Part shown: in pieces, positions 36,891 through 46,585 of the stretch | Numbering within the stretch: position 1 is the first letter of the stretch | How the letters are laid out: each line of letters starts with the position of its first letter | Assembly: GCA_044222005.1 (NCBI GenBank) | Contig: JBGANY010000007.1 | Coordinates: 48,829-112,828, forward strand | Source of the DNA: Methylotenera_A sp044222005 | Lineage (GTDB): Bacteria; Pseudomonadota; Gammaproteobacteria; Burkholderiales; Methylophilaceae | Direction: 5' to 3' | DNA length: 64,000 nucleotides | The notes under the pieces: generated by a model | Told to the model about the DNA's origin: nothing | Database searches by the model: none | The model's input: the letters and a program-made list of their open reading frames with translations, nothing else | Position numbers and translations under genes: made by a program

Positions 36891-39155
36891 TTACACTTCC
36901 CTTACCATTTTCTGTTTATTACGACCACTCGTTTCCGGCTTTTGAGCTGCTTGTTTCTTCGCACCTTTTACATTATTTTCGTTGTTTATTTTGGTTTCAT
37001 TTTTATCGACTGGCCTTTCAATTGGTAACGCAATAGTAATACACGCGCCGCCTGTTGGGTTGTTTTCTATTTTAATCTGGCCAGAATGTTCTTCAATCAT
37101 TTTTTTAACGATTGCCAAGCCCAAGCCAGTGCCATGCGCCTTGGTCGTCACATAAGGCTCAAACGCATGGCTGAGCAGATCTAGCGGGAAGCCGTGCCCA
37201 TTATCCTTTACCACGAGCTGTATGGAAGTTTCATCAAACGTGGTTTGCACCAGAATTTCCGGATTTTCCGCGTGCTTGAGCGCATCCTGCGCGTTCTGCA
37301 TCAAATTATGCAGCACCTGCCGCAACATGGTTGCATCACCCTTCATGTCCGGCATATCAGGTGCCAGGCTAAATATTATTTTGGCATGCGCACTATCCTC
37401 CCTGGCGCTTTCATAAAGTGCCGAGACATCTTTTATCAGCCGGTTGAGATTCAGTTTGGTTAAAGTGGCCGAAGGCGCGCGCGCATACTCGCTGAATTCA
37501 TTTACCATGCTTTTCATGGCGCTCACCTGGTTGACAATGGTATCGGTTGCGCGTTGCAGCACGCTGGCATCCTCTTCATTTAATTTTGCACTGAGTTTAT
37601 GCTGCAAACGCTCGGCTGAAAGCTGAATCGGCGTCAGTGGGTTCTTGATTTCATGCGCCAGCCGGCGCGCCACTTCACCCCAAGCCGCATCGCGCTGCGC
37701 CTGCACCATGGTAGTCACATCATCGAACACCACCACAAAGCCGCTGCCCGCACTGTCAGGCAAGCGCGTGGCGCGTACTAACAGCAATTGCTTGCCTTGC
37801 GGCCGTACAATCTCGATTTGCCTGGTCAGCTCCTGCTTTTCCTGCTCTTTGGTTTTGGTGATTTCAAAATGAGATTGCAATAACTGAATAAATTCGGCCA
37901 GAAAAGTCTGGCTTTCTGCGATTTTTGCAAATGGCTGATTTTCAAATGGGGTCAAGCTTACGCCCAGAATATTGCTTGCCGCCACGTTATATGTGCGTAG
38001 CTCGGCCTTTTCATTGATCGCCAGCACGCCTGAAGACAAATGTGCCAGAATAGTTTCCAGATAGCCGCGTGCCGCCTCGACACGCGCCCTGTTTCTCTCG
38101 GTAGCCCGCGTGGCATCGCCAAGCTGGCGCGTCATACTGTTAAATGATTTCACCAATATGCCCAGCTCGTCTTTGCCATGCTCCGGCAACATGGTGCTGT
38201 AATCACCGCTGGCAATGGCGCGCGTGCCTTCTGCCAGCACAGTGAGTGGCTGCGTCAATCTGCGGCTTAACACAAACGCAATCGCCAATGCAGACAACAT
38301 AGCGAGCATCAGCACCAGCGTCAGCGTCAGCGCAAAAATGTCTTTCAGCGAATTGCGGCTATAGGAAAGCTCCTGATAATCGCGATACACCTCCTGCACC
38401 GCCTCGGCCGTGTTGGACAGCGACTTAGGCACGGGCTGCAATAATTGCAGAATTCGCGTTTCACCTGCAATCTCCTGCACATTCACGGGCGCCAATACGC
38501 GCAAATAAAGCCCTTTATTGGGAATCGGCTCGATTTTGCCGTACACCCGATTTTGTGCCTGGCGTAATTGCGGAATGCTGGGCAATTCAGGCAGGAAACT
38601 GTTCGGATCGCTACTGGAAACCGACAGGATACGACCCTGCGGCGTGAGCAATGTTGCATCCTGTATGCCAGACTTTTCCCGCAAATCGTTCAACAGGCTA
38701 TAGTGGCTCCGCGTCGGCTGAAAAGCCAGGCTGGTTGCCATATTCTCAGCCTTCTCCTCAACATCTGCCAGCATGATATCCAGCGCGCGCTGCCCCAAAC
38801 TCAAGCCGCCATCGAGGGCGGACTCAACTTTCACATTGAACCAGGATTCGATCGAACGCGTTAAAAAATTGACTGAAACCAGATACACAATGAGGCCGGG
38901 AATAATCGCCATCAATGCAAACGTACCCAATAAGCGCAGCGTGAGACGGCTGCCCATCACCCTGTTTCTGATTTTTCTGGCCAAAAGCCATAGCTGAACA
39001 CCGATGAGTACAACCAGAACGCCCGCCAGGGCGATGTTCAGATATAACAGAATTTTGTAATAATCACCGGAGGCGGCAGTATTGGCACTTGCAAGCGAAA
39101 GCAGGTATAACAACACCACACCCAACGCCACACTTACAAATAAAATATATCTCAT
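36891..39155 (-). CDS. ntrY: NtrY-type membrane sensor histidine kinase
   Basis: This 754-residue sensor has N-terminal transmembrane helices (about 3-22, 36-58 and 75-97), a periplasmic sensor region (about 100-270) and a further helix (275-296). A HAMP domain (about 297-350), PAS (about 365-480), HisKA with H501 (RRLAHEIKNPLTP), and an HATPase with DNGHGFP and GTGLGLAIVKK follow. The C-terminus is a Lys/Glu/Asn-rich tail of about 40 residues. It is upstream of ntrX with a 2-bp gap. The stimulus is unknown; nitrogen or redox is known for relatives. Confidence 0.92.
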   Translation of the reverse strand: MRYILFVSVALGVVLLYLLSLASANTAASGDYYKILLYLNIALAGVLVVLIGVQLWLLARKIRNRVMGSRLTLRLLGTFALMAIIPGLIVYLVSVNFLTRSIESWFNVKVESALDGGLSLGQRALDIMLADVEEKAENMATSLAFQPTRSHYSLLNDLREKSGIQDATLLTPQGRILSVSSSDPNSFLPELPSIPQLRQAQNRVYGKIEPIPNKGLYLRVLAPVNVQEIAGETRILQLLQPVPKSLSNTAEAVQEVYRDYQELSYSRNSLKDIFALTLTLVLMLAMLSALAIAFVLSRRLTQPLTVLAEGTRAIASGDYSTMLPEHGKDELGILVKSFNSMTRQLGDATRATERNRARVEAARGYLETILAHLSSGVLAINEKAELRTYNVAASNILGVSLTPFENQPFAKIAESQTFLAEFIQLLQSHFEITKTKEQEKQELTRQIEIVRPQGKQLLLVRATRLPDSAGSGFVVVFDDVTTMVQAQRDAAWGEVARRLAHEIKNPLTPIQLSAERLQHKLSAKLNEEDASVLQRATDTIVNQVSAMKSMVNEFSEYARAPSATLTKLNLNRLIKDVSALYESAREDSAHAKIIFSLAPDMPDMKGDATMLRQVLHNLMQNAQDALKHAENPEILVQTTFDETSIQLVVKDNGHGFPLDLLSHAFEPYVTTKAHGTGLGLAIVKKMIEEHSGQIKIENNPTGGACITIALPIERPVDKNETKINNENNVKGAKKQAAQKPETSGRNKQKMVREV

Positions 39156-39174
39156 AAATCACACATCAGAAGCA

Positions 39175-39771
39175 TCATTTATTGAGCTCTTTTAACGTCC
39201 ACTCGAATTTTTGCGAAGTCAGATTCCACTTTTCAGAGCCAATCGTATCCACCTGAATCGCCTTGGGCAGCTTGGTTTGATCCAGGCGTATCAACATGGC
39301 CGCCCTGTATGTTTCACCTTTTTCCAAGTCCGTCTTTTCTACCACTTTCCATTCGTCTATCTGCCCCAGCGCTTGTGCAGCCTCGCTCAAACTCTCAAAA
39401 GACTGCTGATGCGCGTCGCAATTCACCAAATATTGACGGCTCAGCGCGTGATAACTCAAAGTCACCTCCTGAGAAGTGGTCACAATTTCATCATCAAACC
39501 AGTATTTACGCGGCCTTACGATTTGAAACTCGATTAAAAAGCTAAGCGGTACACCTTTATTCACCGCCTCCTCGATTTCTTTATCGAAGCTCATTTCCGC
39601 ATCCGCACTCAAGCTGTAAAAACCATCCAGCGGCTGCAGTTCTGCGCTTTTAATACGAATGCTGCTCTCGGCCGCAATCGCCAGCGAAAACATGCCCGGC
39701 AGGAGCAAAAGCAGACCCCAGCCCCACAAGTTGCTAAGTTTTTTGCAATAATGCATAAAAAAGGCCGTCAT
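39175..39771 (-). CDS. DUF4390 domain-containing exported protein
   Basis: A hydrophobic leader follows the ATG at 39771 (LSNLWGWGLLLLLPGMFSLAIA), then a DUF4390 domain of about 165 residues (SIRIKSAELQPLDGFYSLSADAEMSF split as typical strands; LSRQYLV). Starts further upstream (39822) exist, but that would lengthen the overlap with rsmB without adding conserved sequence. DUF4390 genes lie between rsmB and ntrY in betaproteobacteria, as here. Function unknown. Confidence 0.85.
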   Translation of the reverse strand: MTAFFMHYCKKLSNLWGWGLLLLLPGMFSLAIAAESSIRIKSAELQPLDGFYSLSADAEMSFDKEIEEAVNKGVPLSFLIEFQIVRPRKYWFDDEIVTTSQEVTLSYHALSRQYLVNCDAHQQSFESLSEAAQALGQIDEWKVVEKTDLEKGETYRAAMLIRLDQTKLPKAIQVDTIGSEKWNLTSQKFEWTLKELNK

Positions 39772-41017
39772 GCTGGCGGGAGGGGATAAGTTGACCATTT
39801 GCAATTTGAATGTTTTTATCAATCTCTTTAGTCAATAAAAGCGGTAACTGAGTTGCATCGCTATTTTTTTGCAAAAAATCGTCAATTTGTTGCTGATTTT
39901 CTTCATTAAAAATAGAGCACGTTACATAGAGTAATTTACCGCCTTTTGCCAATAATTGCCACAAATTAGCCAAAATGACTGCCTGTTGTGCACAAAATGA
40001 GGCAATATCCGACTCGCGCCGCAACCATTTAATATCCACATGCCTGCGCACGATGCCAGACGCGGTGCATGGTACATCAGCCAGAATGCGGTCAAATGAC
40101 TTTTCGGCTTTCCAGGTGCTCGCATCGCCCAGCTGCAAATTCGCGCTTAAGTTAAGCCGTTTCAAATTACTTTCCACGCGCTTCAAACGGCCTGCATCAT
40201 TATCCAGCGCCGTCAACTCAACATCGGCCAGCTCTAAAACATGGCCGGTTTTTCCACCGGGTGCGCTGCAAGCGTCCAGCACACGCATGCCAGGTTGAGC
40301 CTCCAGCAAATGCGCTGCCAACTGCGCACCATAATCCTGCACTGAAACCACGCCATCTGCAAAGCCCGGTATTTGCTCCACTGGCAATGGCCTGGCAAGC
40401 ATTACAGCCTGTGCGCCAAGCTGAGTTGTCTCAATATTCTGGCGCGCTAATAGCTGGCAATATTCCTGTGCATTGGTTTTTCTGATGTTCACCCGCAACG
40501 TCATCGGCGGATGCTGATTGCCCGCATTTAAAATGCTCTGCCAAGACTGCGGATATTGGCTTCTGAGCTTGTTAATCCACCATTGCGGGTAAGAATAAAT
40601 GGCGACTTCATCCACTTTTATTTTCTCGGCAAGCGCATCTTTTTGCCGTAGAAAATTACGCAACACGCCGTTCACCAAACCCTTTGCCCATTTGGGTTTT
40701 GCGTAGCTCGCGGCCTTCACCGCCTGATTCACCACCGTGAAGTCATCGGCTTTATCATGCAATAGCTGATAAAGCGCCACTAGCAACAGCGCAGTAATGT
40801 GCTCATTGCTCAACGGTTTTTCTAGCAATTGTGTCAAGTAAGCGTTCACTTCACCATAAAAGCGCAATGTGCCGTAACTTAAATCCGCCGCTGCGCCACG
40901 CTGTTGCGGCGTAGCAGAGGAATAGCTGCTTAGTGCTTCCGGCAAAGCCAGTGTGAGGTTTCGGCCAGCCAATACGTTGGATACGGCAATTGCGGCGATT
41001 TGTTGGGAAATATACAA
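39734..41017 (-). CDS. rsmB: 16S rRNA (cytosine(967)-C(5))-methyltransferase RsmB
   Basis: RsmB methylates C967 of 16S rRNA. The 427-residue protein has an NusB-like N-terminal domain (1-130), the SAM motif VLDACSAPGGKTGH (about 245-258), the DVPCTASGIVRRHVDIKWLR catalytic region and YVTCSIF. The start is TTG at 41017 and gives the expected N-terminus. A dispersed repeat sits just upstream, so the native leader may have been altered. It overlaps the DUF4390 gene. Confidence 0.93.
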   Translation of the reverse strand: MYISQQIAAIAVSNVLAGRNLTLALPEALSSYSSATPQQRGAAADLSYGTLRFYGEVNAYLTQLLEKPLSNEHITALLLVALYQLLHDKADDFTVVNQAVKAASYAKPKWAKGLVNGVLRNFLRQKDALAEKIKVDEVAIYSYPQWWINKLRSQYPQSWQSILNAGNQHPPMTLRVNIRKTNAQEYCQLLARQNIETTQLGAQAVMLARPLPVEQIPGFADGVVSVQDYGAQLAAHLLEAQPGMRVLDACSAPGGKTGHVLELADVELTALDNDAGRLKRVESNLKRLNLSANLQLGDASTWKAEKSFDRILADVPCTASGIVRRHVDIKWLRRESDIASFCAQQAVILANLWQLLAKGGKLLYVTCSIFNEENQQQIDDFLQKNSDATQLPLLLTKEIDKNIQIANGQLIPSRQHDGLFYALLQKT

Positions 41018-41059
41018 AGGATGCTCAAGGTTTTTTAGATTGCGTAGATTTTACTTCAA

Positions 41060-41290
41060 TTAGCCAGTAACAGTGGCACTTAAATGGTTTACCAATCCCC
41101 TTGCCGCGCCTTCGGCTTGAGCCAGCGGATGGAAAGCGGCGAGGACTGTTTGAGCGCTGAAAGCGCGAGTTCCGCAGCCGCCCAGATGCGGCGCTAAGAC
41201 CGAAGGAAACAAGCGGCAGCGGGGTAGCGTTTTCTTTGGTTTCTTTCTTTTGGCTAAGCAAAAGAAAGAGACTCGCACGTCGCGCGAGAG
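41060..41290. repeat. Dispersed repeat element with long Lys/Pro-coding hairpin
   Basis: This intergenic block reads as a short peptide-like frame (KKPKKTLP on the minus strand) and contains the hairpin CTTTCTTTT/AAAAGAAAG (41243-41251 with 41260-41268), extendable by one pair. Very similar TTTTCTTTGGTT-x-CTTTCTTTTGG blocks are familiar as dispersed repeats in beta- and gammaproteobacteria. That identification is from memory and not checked here. The two overlapping minus-strand ORFs inside it are best treated as by-products rather than genes. Confidence 0.6.
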
Positions 41291-41305
41291 CGACATACTA
41301 TTTAT

Positions 41306-41758
41306 TCACAAAAGGTTAAACTTCTGAAGTACTTTTTGCCAAGCATCAAAAATCTCTTTAACCAAATCTTTTTCTGAAAGACTTGAGCCATCGTCAAGAG
41401 TAACAATATAATCAATATCAGTAGGCTTATTTTGGCCGAGGTGAACGGTAACATTGCTACTAGTTACATGAGCTCCTTCTCGATGCGTATGTCGTTTAAG
41501 ATGTTTACAAGCGTTTGCAAGATCAGCAACAATACGTAACGCCCTGTGGTTATTTATCTCTGACTCAACACTTACTGCATTAAGGCTAAGATGTGTGTCA
41601 TTTATAATCCAGCCTTTTAAGTGCCAACAATCTTGAAAATAGTGTTGTATGTCATCTTCACAATTAGTAGAGCTTTGATATGGTCCAATTAAACGTGTAT
41701 ACCCACGCTCCATACGGTCATATTGTGAACGCCAAGTTACAAGTGTTGGTGAATACAT
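41306..41758 (-). CDS. Hypothetical protein, AT-rich, inserted between htpX and rsmB
   Basis: The 150-residue product has no signal peptide or membrane helix. It carries a DCWHLKGWI block (about 43-51) and a RIVADLANACKHLKR helix (about 75-89), then a beta-rich C-terminal half. A helical DxxH / DxANAxKH arrangement recalls HEPN-like hypothetical proteins, but this is a weak resemblance. A TAGGAGT ribosome-binding site precedes the ATG. Its codon use is more AT-rich than the neighbours, and the usual htpX-rsmB order is interrupted here, suggesting acquisition. No function is claimed. Confidence 0.65.
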   Translation of the reverse strand: MYSPTLVTWRSQYDRMERGYTRLIGPYQSSTNCEDDIQHYFQDCWHLKGWIINDTHLSLNAVSVESEINNHRALRIVADLANACKHLKRHTHREGAHVTSSNVTVHLGQNKPTDIDYIVTLDDGSSLSEKDLVKEIFDAWQKVLQKFNLL

Positions 41759-41778
41759 ATCAACTCCTAAATCAAGTT

Positions 41779-41794
41779 AATTACTAGTAATTAC
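41779..41794. repeat. 16-bp perfect palindrome at the htpX stop codon
   Basis: TAATTACTAGTAATTA is a perfect palindrome that includes the htpX stop codon and the short gap before the AT-rich ORF. It may mark an insertion junction or simply be a small operator or 3'-end hairpin. Confidence 0.5.
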
Positions 41795-42647
41795 TCGCCA
41801 TCGCCATCAATCTCGCTACTCTCTCCTCGGTCTTCGGATGCGTACTAAACAAACTATCAAACGACACCCCTGACAAAGGATTAACAATCATCATCTGCCC
41901 TGTTTCCGGGTGCATCTCGGCGGTTTGATTGGGAATTTGATGCGCGTAATTGTGAATTTTAGTAAGCGCCGCTGCTAAAGATTTAGGGTCTTTGCTGATT
42001 TCCGCACCCATTCTATCGGCTTCAAACTCACGGCTGCGCGAGATGGCCATTTGAATAAGCGACGCAGCGAGTGGTGCCAGAAACATCATGAGCATGCCAA
42101 CAATCGGGCTGACGCTGCGCTCGCCATCGCTACCACGGCCACCACCGAAAAACATGCCGAACTGGGCGATAGCGGAAATCGCACCTGCCATGGTGGCGGA
42201 AATGGTAGAAATCAACGTATCGCGATGTTTCACATGCGCAAGCTCATGCGCCATCACGCCGCGCAGCTCACGCTCACTCAATGTTTGCATAATGCCCACC
42301 GTGGCGGCCACGGCGGCGTGCTCCGGATTGCGGCCGGTGGCGAAGGCGTTAGGTTGCTGCTCGTTGATCACATACACTTTGGGCATGGGCAGCTGCGCGT
42401 TCTCGGCCAGCTCTTTTACCATGTTGTAATAACTGCGAAATTCAGCATTATCTGGTGTAACTTCTTGCGCACCATACATTTTTAACACAGCTTTGTCTGA
42501 GAACCAGTATGCATAAACGTTCATGCCGCCTGCAAATAGCAGCGCCATTAGCATGCCGCCTTGGCCGCCCATCGCCGCGCCCACGGCGCCGAATAAGGCA
42601 GTGATGCCGGCCATGAGCACAAAGGTTTTAATCCAGTTACCTAACAT
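41784..42647 (-). CDS. htpX: Membrane-bound zinc protease HtpX
   Basis: HtpX degrades misfolded inner-membrane proteins. The 287-residue protein has two N-terminal helices, the zinc motif HELAHVKHRD (about 137-146), two more helices near 155-205, and the ligand region SREFEADRMGAEI. Length and motifs are standard. It follows fmt on the minus strand. Confidence 0.95.
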   Translation of the reverse strand: MLGNWIKTFVLMAGITALFGAVGAAMGGQGGMLMALLFAGGMNVYAYWFSDKAVLKMYGAQEVTPDNAEFRSYYNMVKELAENAQLPMPKVYVINEQQPNAFATGRNPEHAAVAATVGIMQTLSERELRGVMAHELAHVKHRDTLISTISATMAGAISAIAQFGMFFGGGRGSDGERSVSPIVGMLMMFLAPLAASLIQMAISRSREFEADRMGAEISKDPKSLAAALTKIHNYAHQIPNQTAEMHPETGQMMIVNPLSGVSFDSLFSTHPKTEERVARLMAMASNY

Positions 42648-42714
42648 GTTGTTCTCCTGATAGTTAAGAGGTTAATTTTTGTAATATGCTGTTAACGTGC
42701 TGAAAGTTCAAGAC

Positions 42715-43644
42715 TTAACTGAATAGTTCGCCAAGCTTCACATGCTGGCCTTGCACAAACTGCTGCGCGGTCTGGCGCTTGCCGCCCGGCATCTGCAGCT
42801 CGTGAACCTCCAAAACACCCTGCCCGCAAGCCGCATGGATATTGGCTCCCAGAGCCAATATTTCACCACATTTTGCGTTGTTTTTTTGATTCAAAGCCAT
42901 CGCAAACCAGATGCGGCAGGTTTCGCCGCGGAATTGCGCCGTAGCTACGGGGAATGGATTAAACGCGCGCACCTGGCGCGAAATCTCGACCGCGCTTTTT
43001 TGCCAATCGATCGCAGATTCGGATTTTTCTAATTTATGTGCATAAGTGACTAAACTTTCATCCTGCCGAACGCTGGGCAATACGCCATCTTTGGCCAATT
43101 CGCTCATGGCCTGCACCATTAACTCCGCGCCCATTCTGGCAAGCGCATCGTGCAGGGTTTGCGTAGTATCGACATCCGTAATCGGCACCACACCTTTGCT
43201 CACCATCGCACCGGCATCCAGCGCGGGCACCACTTCCATAATGGTCACGCCCGTTTCTTTGTCACCCGCCAGCAATGCGCGATGAATCGGCGCCGCGCCG
43301 CGCCAGCGCGGCAACAGTGAAGCATGGATGTTATAGCAGCCATATTTGGGCATATTCAAGACACTGGTCGGAATAATCAACCCGTACGCAGCCACGATCA
43401 TGACATCCGCTTTCACAGCTTCGATTTGCGCCTGCACTTCTACAGGCTTTAAGCTTTCCGGCTGAAACACGTTAAGATTGTGCTGCAAGGCAAGCTTTTT
43501 GACCGGACTGGCTTTCAGCTGCATGCCGCGGCCTGCGGGACGATCCGGCTGGGTGAGCACCATGACGATTTCGTGCCCGGCCTGTATTAATGCCGCTAAG
43601 GCAGGAACCGCAAATTCAGGCGTACCCGCGAAAATAATCTTCAA
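42715..43644 (-). CDS. fmt: Methionyl-tRNA formyltransferase
   Basis: Fmt formylates initiator Met-tRNA using 10-formyl-THF. The frame is open to 43662, but the TTG at 43644 starts exactly at the family N-terminus (KIIFAGTPEFAVPALAAL) and follows a GAAGGG stretch, so it is preferred; both candidates are TTG. Catalytic blocks are the GYG/IHASLLPRWRGAAPI region and ETGVTIM. The protein is 309 residues. It follows def by 22 bp. Confidence 0.93.
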   Translation of the reverse strand: MKIIFAGTPEFAVPALAALIQAGHEIVMVLTQPDRPAGRGMQLKASPVKKLALQHNLNVFQPESLKPVEVQAQIEAVKADVMIVAAYGLIIPTSVLNMPKYGCYNIHASLLPRWRGAAPIHRALLAGDKETGVTIMEVVPALDAGAMVSKGVVPITDVDTTQTLHDALARMGAELMVQAMSELAKDGVLPSVRQDESLVTYAHKLEKSESAIDWQKSAVEISRQVRAFNPFPVATAQFRGETCRIWFAMALNQKNNAKCGEILALGANIHAACGQGVLEVHELQMPGGKRQTAQQFVQGQHVKLGELFS

Positions 43645-43666
43645 TGTTTGGCTGCCCTTCAAATAG

Positions 43667-44167
43667 CTACTTTTGGCGGTTTTGCTTAATCATTTTGGTT
43701 TTAATGCGGTTACGCTTGAGCGGTGATAAATATTCGACAAACACTTTGCCCAGCAGATGGTCTATCTCGTGCTGAATACACACCGCCAGTAAGCCTTCGG
43801 CATTTAATTTAAACTTTTTACCTTGTTTATCCAGGGCTTCAACGGTGATTTTTTCGGCCCTGGTGACCATTTCATACACGCCAGGCACCGATAAACAGCC
43901 TTCCTCGTAATCCTGTGTGCCACTTTTTACAACAATTTTGGGGTTAATCAACACCAGCAAATCATTTTGCTCCTTGCTGGCATCAATCACGATCAACTGA
44001 ATATGCCGGTTTATCTGCGTTGCCGCCAAACCTATGCCTGGCGCGGCATACATGGTTTCTGCCATGTCATTTACCAGCTGGCGGATTTCGTCATTCACCT
44101 CTTGCACAGGTTTAGCCACCGTGTGCAAACGCGGGTCTGGATAATTAAGTATTGTCAAAGTTGCCAT
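43667..44167 (-). CDS. def: Peptide deformylase
   Basis: Def removes the formyl group from nascent proteins. The ATG at 44167 (MATLTILNYPDPRL) gives the normal 166-residue enzyme; the upstream extension in the open frame is not conserved-looking. The three signatures are GIGLAATQI, EEGCLSVPG with the metal cysteine, and QHEIDHLLGK with the metal histidines. It diverges from the LysM gene. Confidence 0.96.
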   Translation of the reverse strand: MATLTILNYPDPRLHTVAKPVQEVNDEIRQLVNDMAETMYAAPGIGLAATQINRHIQLIVIDASKEQNDLLVLINPKIVVKSGTQDYEEGCLSVPGVYEMVTRAEKITVEALDKQGKKFKLNAEGLLAVCIQHEIDHLLGKVFVEYLSPLKRNRIKTKMIKQNRQK

Positions 44168-44272
44168 AAAGTCGTTGTTTTTTAGCAAAAAAGCTTGATT
44201 GTTGAATGAATTACATGATAAATTTAATGCAATTTCGCGGATAATTCCCGCTATTTTGACCGAGGTCAACGC

Positions 44273-45427
44273 ATGAATCGACATATTATAACGCTGCTTG
44301 TGCTTGCATGTTTAAGCTTGAATGCAAATGCAGAAGATATTCAACTGCAAAAAAATCATCCAGATCGCTATGTGGTGGTAAAAGGCGATACGCTGTGGGG
44401 AATTTCCGGTAAATTCTTGAAAGACCCTTGGCAATGGCCAAAGGTCTGGAAAATGAACCGTGCGCAAATCAAGAATCCGCACTGGATTTACCCCGGGGAT
44501 GTGATTGTGCTGGACAAGAGCGGTGCCAGCCCGCAGCTGCGTCTATTGCGCGAAACTGTCACGCTGGAGCCCGGCGTCCGTATCGAACCACTTGAAAAAG
44601 AAGCCATTCACACCATTGCACCCAGTGTTATCGATCCATTCTTAAGCCAGCCCCTGTTGATTGAAAACGGCAAGCTCGACGATGCGCCGCGCATTATATC
44701 TGGCCAGGACAACCGCGTTATTTTAAGCCCGGGTACTCGCGTGTATATTAACAATATCCAGGAAGGTGAAGGCGTGCATTGGGACATTTACCGCCCAGGC
44801 GAAGCGTTGAGAGATCCTGACACCAACGAAGTACTCGGTACGGAAGCCATCTACCTGGGTGACGTGAATATCGCGCGTTACGGCGCGCCGGCGACGGGAG
44901 ATATTGTAAAGGCCAAAGAGGAGATTTTTACCAAAGACCGCCTGGTTGTCGCACCGGACGAGTTTAAGAGCAGCTTTGTGCCACACGCGCCAGAGGGAGA
45001 CATTAGAGGCCGCATCATGCGCATTTATGGCGGAGTAGCTGAAGGCGGGCCAAATACGGTCGTTTCAATCAATCGTGGCAAAAATGATGGTCTGGAAGAA
45101 GGCCATGTACTGGCAATCAGCCGCTATGGCAAAGTGATCAGAGATCCGGAATACAAAGACCCGGCTTCCAACAAAGTCGTGGCGGAAGAAAAAAAATTAA
45201 AACAGCTTAATTTTGATGTGACATCCGACCCGGATGGTAAAAAAATCGTTAACTTCGAAAAAGAACCGCCGCAAACAAAAGTGGTGCTGGAGCCAGGTCA
45301 GGTCAAGCTGCCAGATGAGCGCGTAGGCCTGCTGATGATTTTCAGAACTTTTGACAGAGTATCCTATGGCTTGATCATGAGCGCGTCAGATGCTATCTAT
45401 ACGCTTGATTCAGTGCATACGCCTTAA
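44273..45427 (+). CDS. Secreted LysM-domain protein
   Basis: A signal peptide (about 1-21, ending ANA) is followed by one LysM domain (about 32-80, VVKGDTLWGISGKFLKDPWQWPKVW). About 300 residues of beta-rich sequence without a named domain complete the 384-residue product. It is found before dprA in many betaproteobacteria and is presumed to bind peptidoglycan. No catalytic motif is visible. Confidence 0.9.
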   Translation: MNRHIITLLVLACLSLNANAEDIQLQKNHPDRYVVVKGDTLWGISGKFLKDPWQWPKVWKMNRAQIKNPHWIYPGDVIVLDKSGASPQLRLLRETVTLEPGVRIEPLEKEAIHTIAPSVIDPFLSQPLLIENGKLDDAPRIISGQDNRVILSPGTRVYINNIQEGEGVHWDIYRPGEALRDPDTNEVLGTEAIYLGDVNIARYGAPATGDIVKAKEEIFTKDRLVVAPDEFKSSFVPHAPEGDIRGRIMRIYGGVAEGGPNTVVSINRGKNDGLEEGHVLAISRYGKVIRDPEYKDPASNKVVAEEKKLKQLNFDVTSDPDGKKIVNFEKEPPQTKVVLEPGQVKLPDERVGLLMIFRTFDRVSYGLIMSASDAIYTLDSVHTP

Positions 45428-45429
45428 AA

Positions 45430-46539
45430 ATGCCGTCTATTGACGATAGACAACATGATGAAACCGAACAGTGGATTACACTTAATCAAATACCCGGCTT
45501 AGGCAATGCAACGCTTTGCCAGCTACTGGCAAAATTTGGTTCGCCTGAAGCCATTTTTAATGCCAACCAAAGCCAGTTGCGTGAAATCGTTGATGATGAA
45601 ATCGCGCAAAAAATCAACCAGGGTGTGGATATTGCAGCCATTTCATCCACACTGGACTGGCTGAAAAAAGACCGTACACATCTGGTCACGCTTGCCGACA
45701 ATGCTTACCCTAAACAGCTTCTGGAAATCTGCAACCCGCCTGCGGTGCTCTATGCCATTGGCAATCTGCATTGGCTCAACCACCCTTCTATCGCCATGGT
45801 AGGCAGCCGCAGCGCTACGCCACAAGGTGAAAAGAACGCCGAAGATTTTGCCGAAAGCCTGTGCAATCACGGGCTATGCGTGGTGAGCGGCATGGCGCTG
45901 GGCATTGATGGCGCGGCACACCGCGGAGCGCTTAAAGCCAATGGCGCAACCTTAGCTGTGGTTGGTACCGGCCTGGATATTGTTTACCCGGCCAGACACC
46001 GAGACCTGGCGCACAAAATCGCTGAACGCGGTTTAATTCTCTCCGAGTTTCCGCTCGGCACGCCTTCGAAAGCGCAAAACTTTCCGCGCCGCAATCGTCT
46101 AATCAGCGGCCTGAGTTTAGGCTGCCTGGTGGTAGAAGCCAATATAGACAGCGGCTCGCTCATTACCGCACGCCTGGCGACTGAACAAGGGCGCGAAGTA
46201 TTTGCGATTCCCGGCTCCATTCACTCGCCCGTGACCAAAGGCTGTCATCAGCTCATCAAGCAAGGGGCAAAACTGGTTGAAAACACCACAGACATTCTGG
46301 AAGAACTGAAAAATGTGCTGCCGGATGTTAGCCCATCCGGGCTAATGGGCAACATCAGCCAAACAGGCTCGGAGCCCAATACCGTATTGGCTTGCATGGG
46401 ATTTGACCCAATCAATTTCGAGGCGTTGCTGTCAATGACGGGATTGACGACCGAAGCGCTTTCATCCATGCTACTGATGCTGGAGTTAGAAAGCAGGGTT
46501 ACCACACTGGCTGGCGGAAAATATCAGCGTCTGGCATGA
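45430..46539 (+). CDS. dprA: DNA-processing protein DprA
   Basis: DprA loads RecA on incoming single-stranded DNA during transformation. The 369-residue protein has an N-terminal HhH-like region, the Rossmann core with VGSRSATPQGEKNAE, GMALGIDGAAHRGAL and the GTGLDIVYPARH block. The C-terminal winged-helix (about 305-365) is present. It starts three bases after the LysM stop. Confidence 0.95.
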   Translation: MPSIDDRQHDETEQWITLNQIPGLGNATLCQLLAKFGSPEAIFNANQSQLREIVDDEIAQKINQGVDIAAISSTLDWLKKDRTHLVTLADNAYPKQLLEICNPPAVLYAIGNLHWLNHPSIAMVGSRSATPQGEKNAEDFAESLCNHGLCVVSGMALGIDGAAHRGALKANGATLAVVGTGLDIVYPARHRDLAHKIAERGLILSEFPLGTPSKAQNFPRRNRLISGLSLGCLVVEANIDSGSLITARLATEQGREVFAIPGSIHSPVTKGCHQLIKQGAKLVENTTDILEELKNVLPDVSPSGLMGNISQTGSEPNTVLACMGFDPINFEALLSMTGLTTEALSSMLLMLELESRVTTLAGGKYQRLA

Positions 46540-46585
46540 GTGATCAAGGATAAGAATAGAGTTAATAAGCGGGAGGGGAGTTGCT

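Noticed and set aside
41025..41296. Two overlapping 78-residue minus-strand frames
   Set aside because: They lie in the dispersed repeat and encode low-complexity sequence with no ribosome-binding site.
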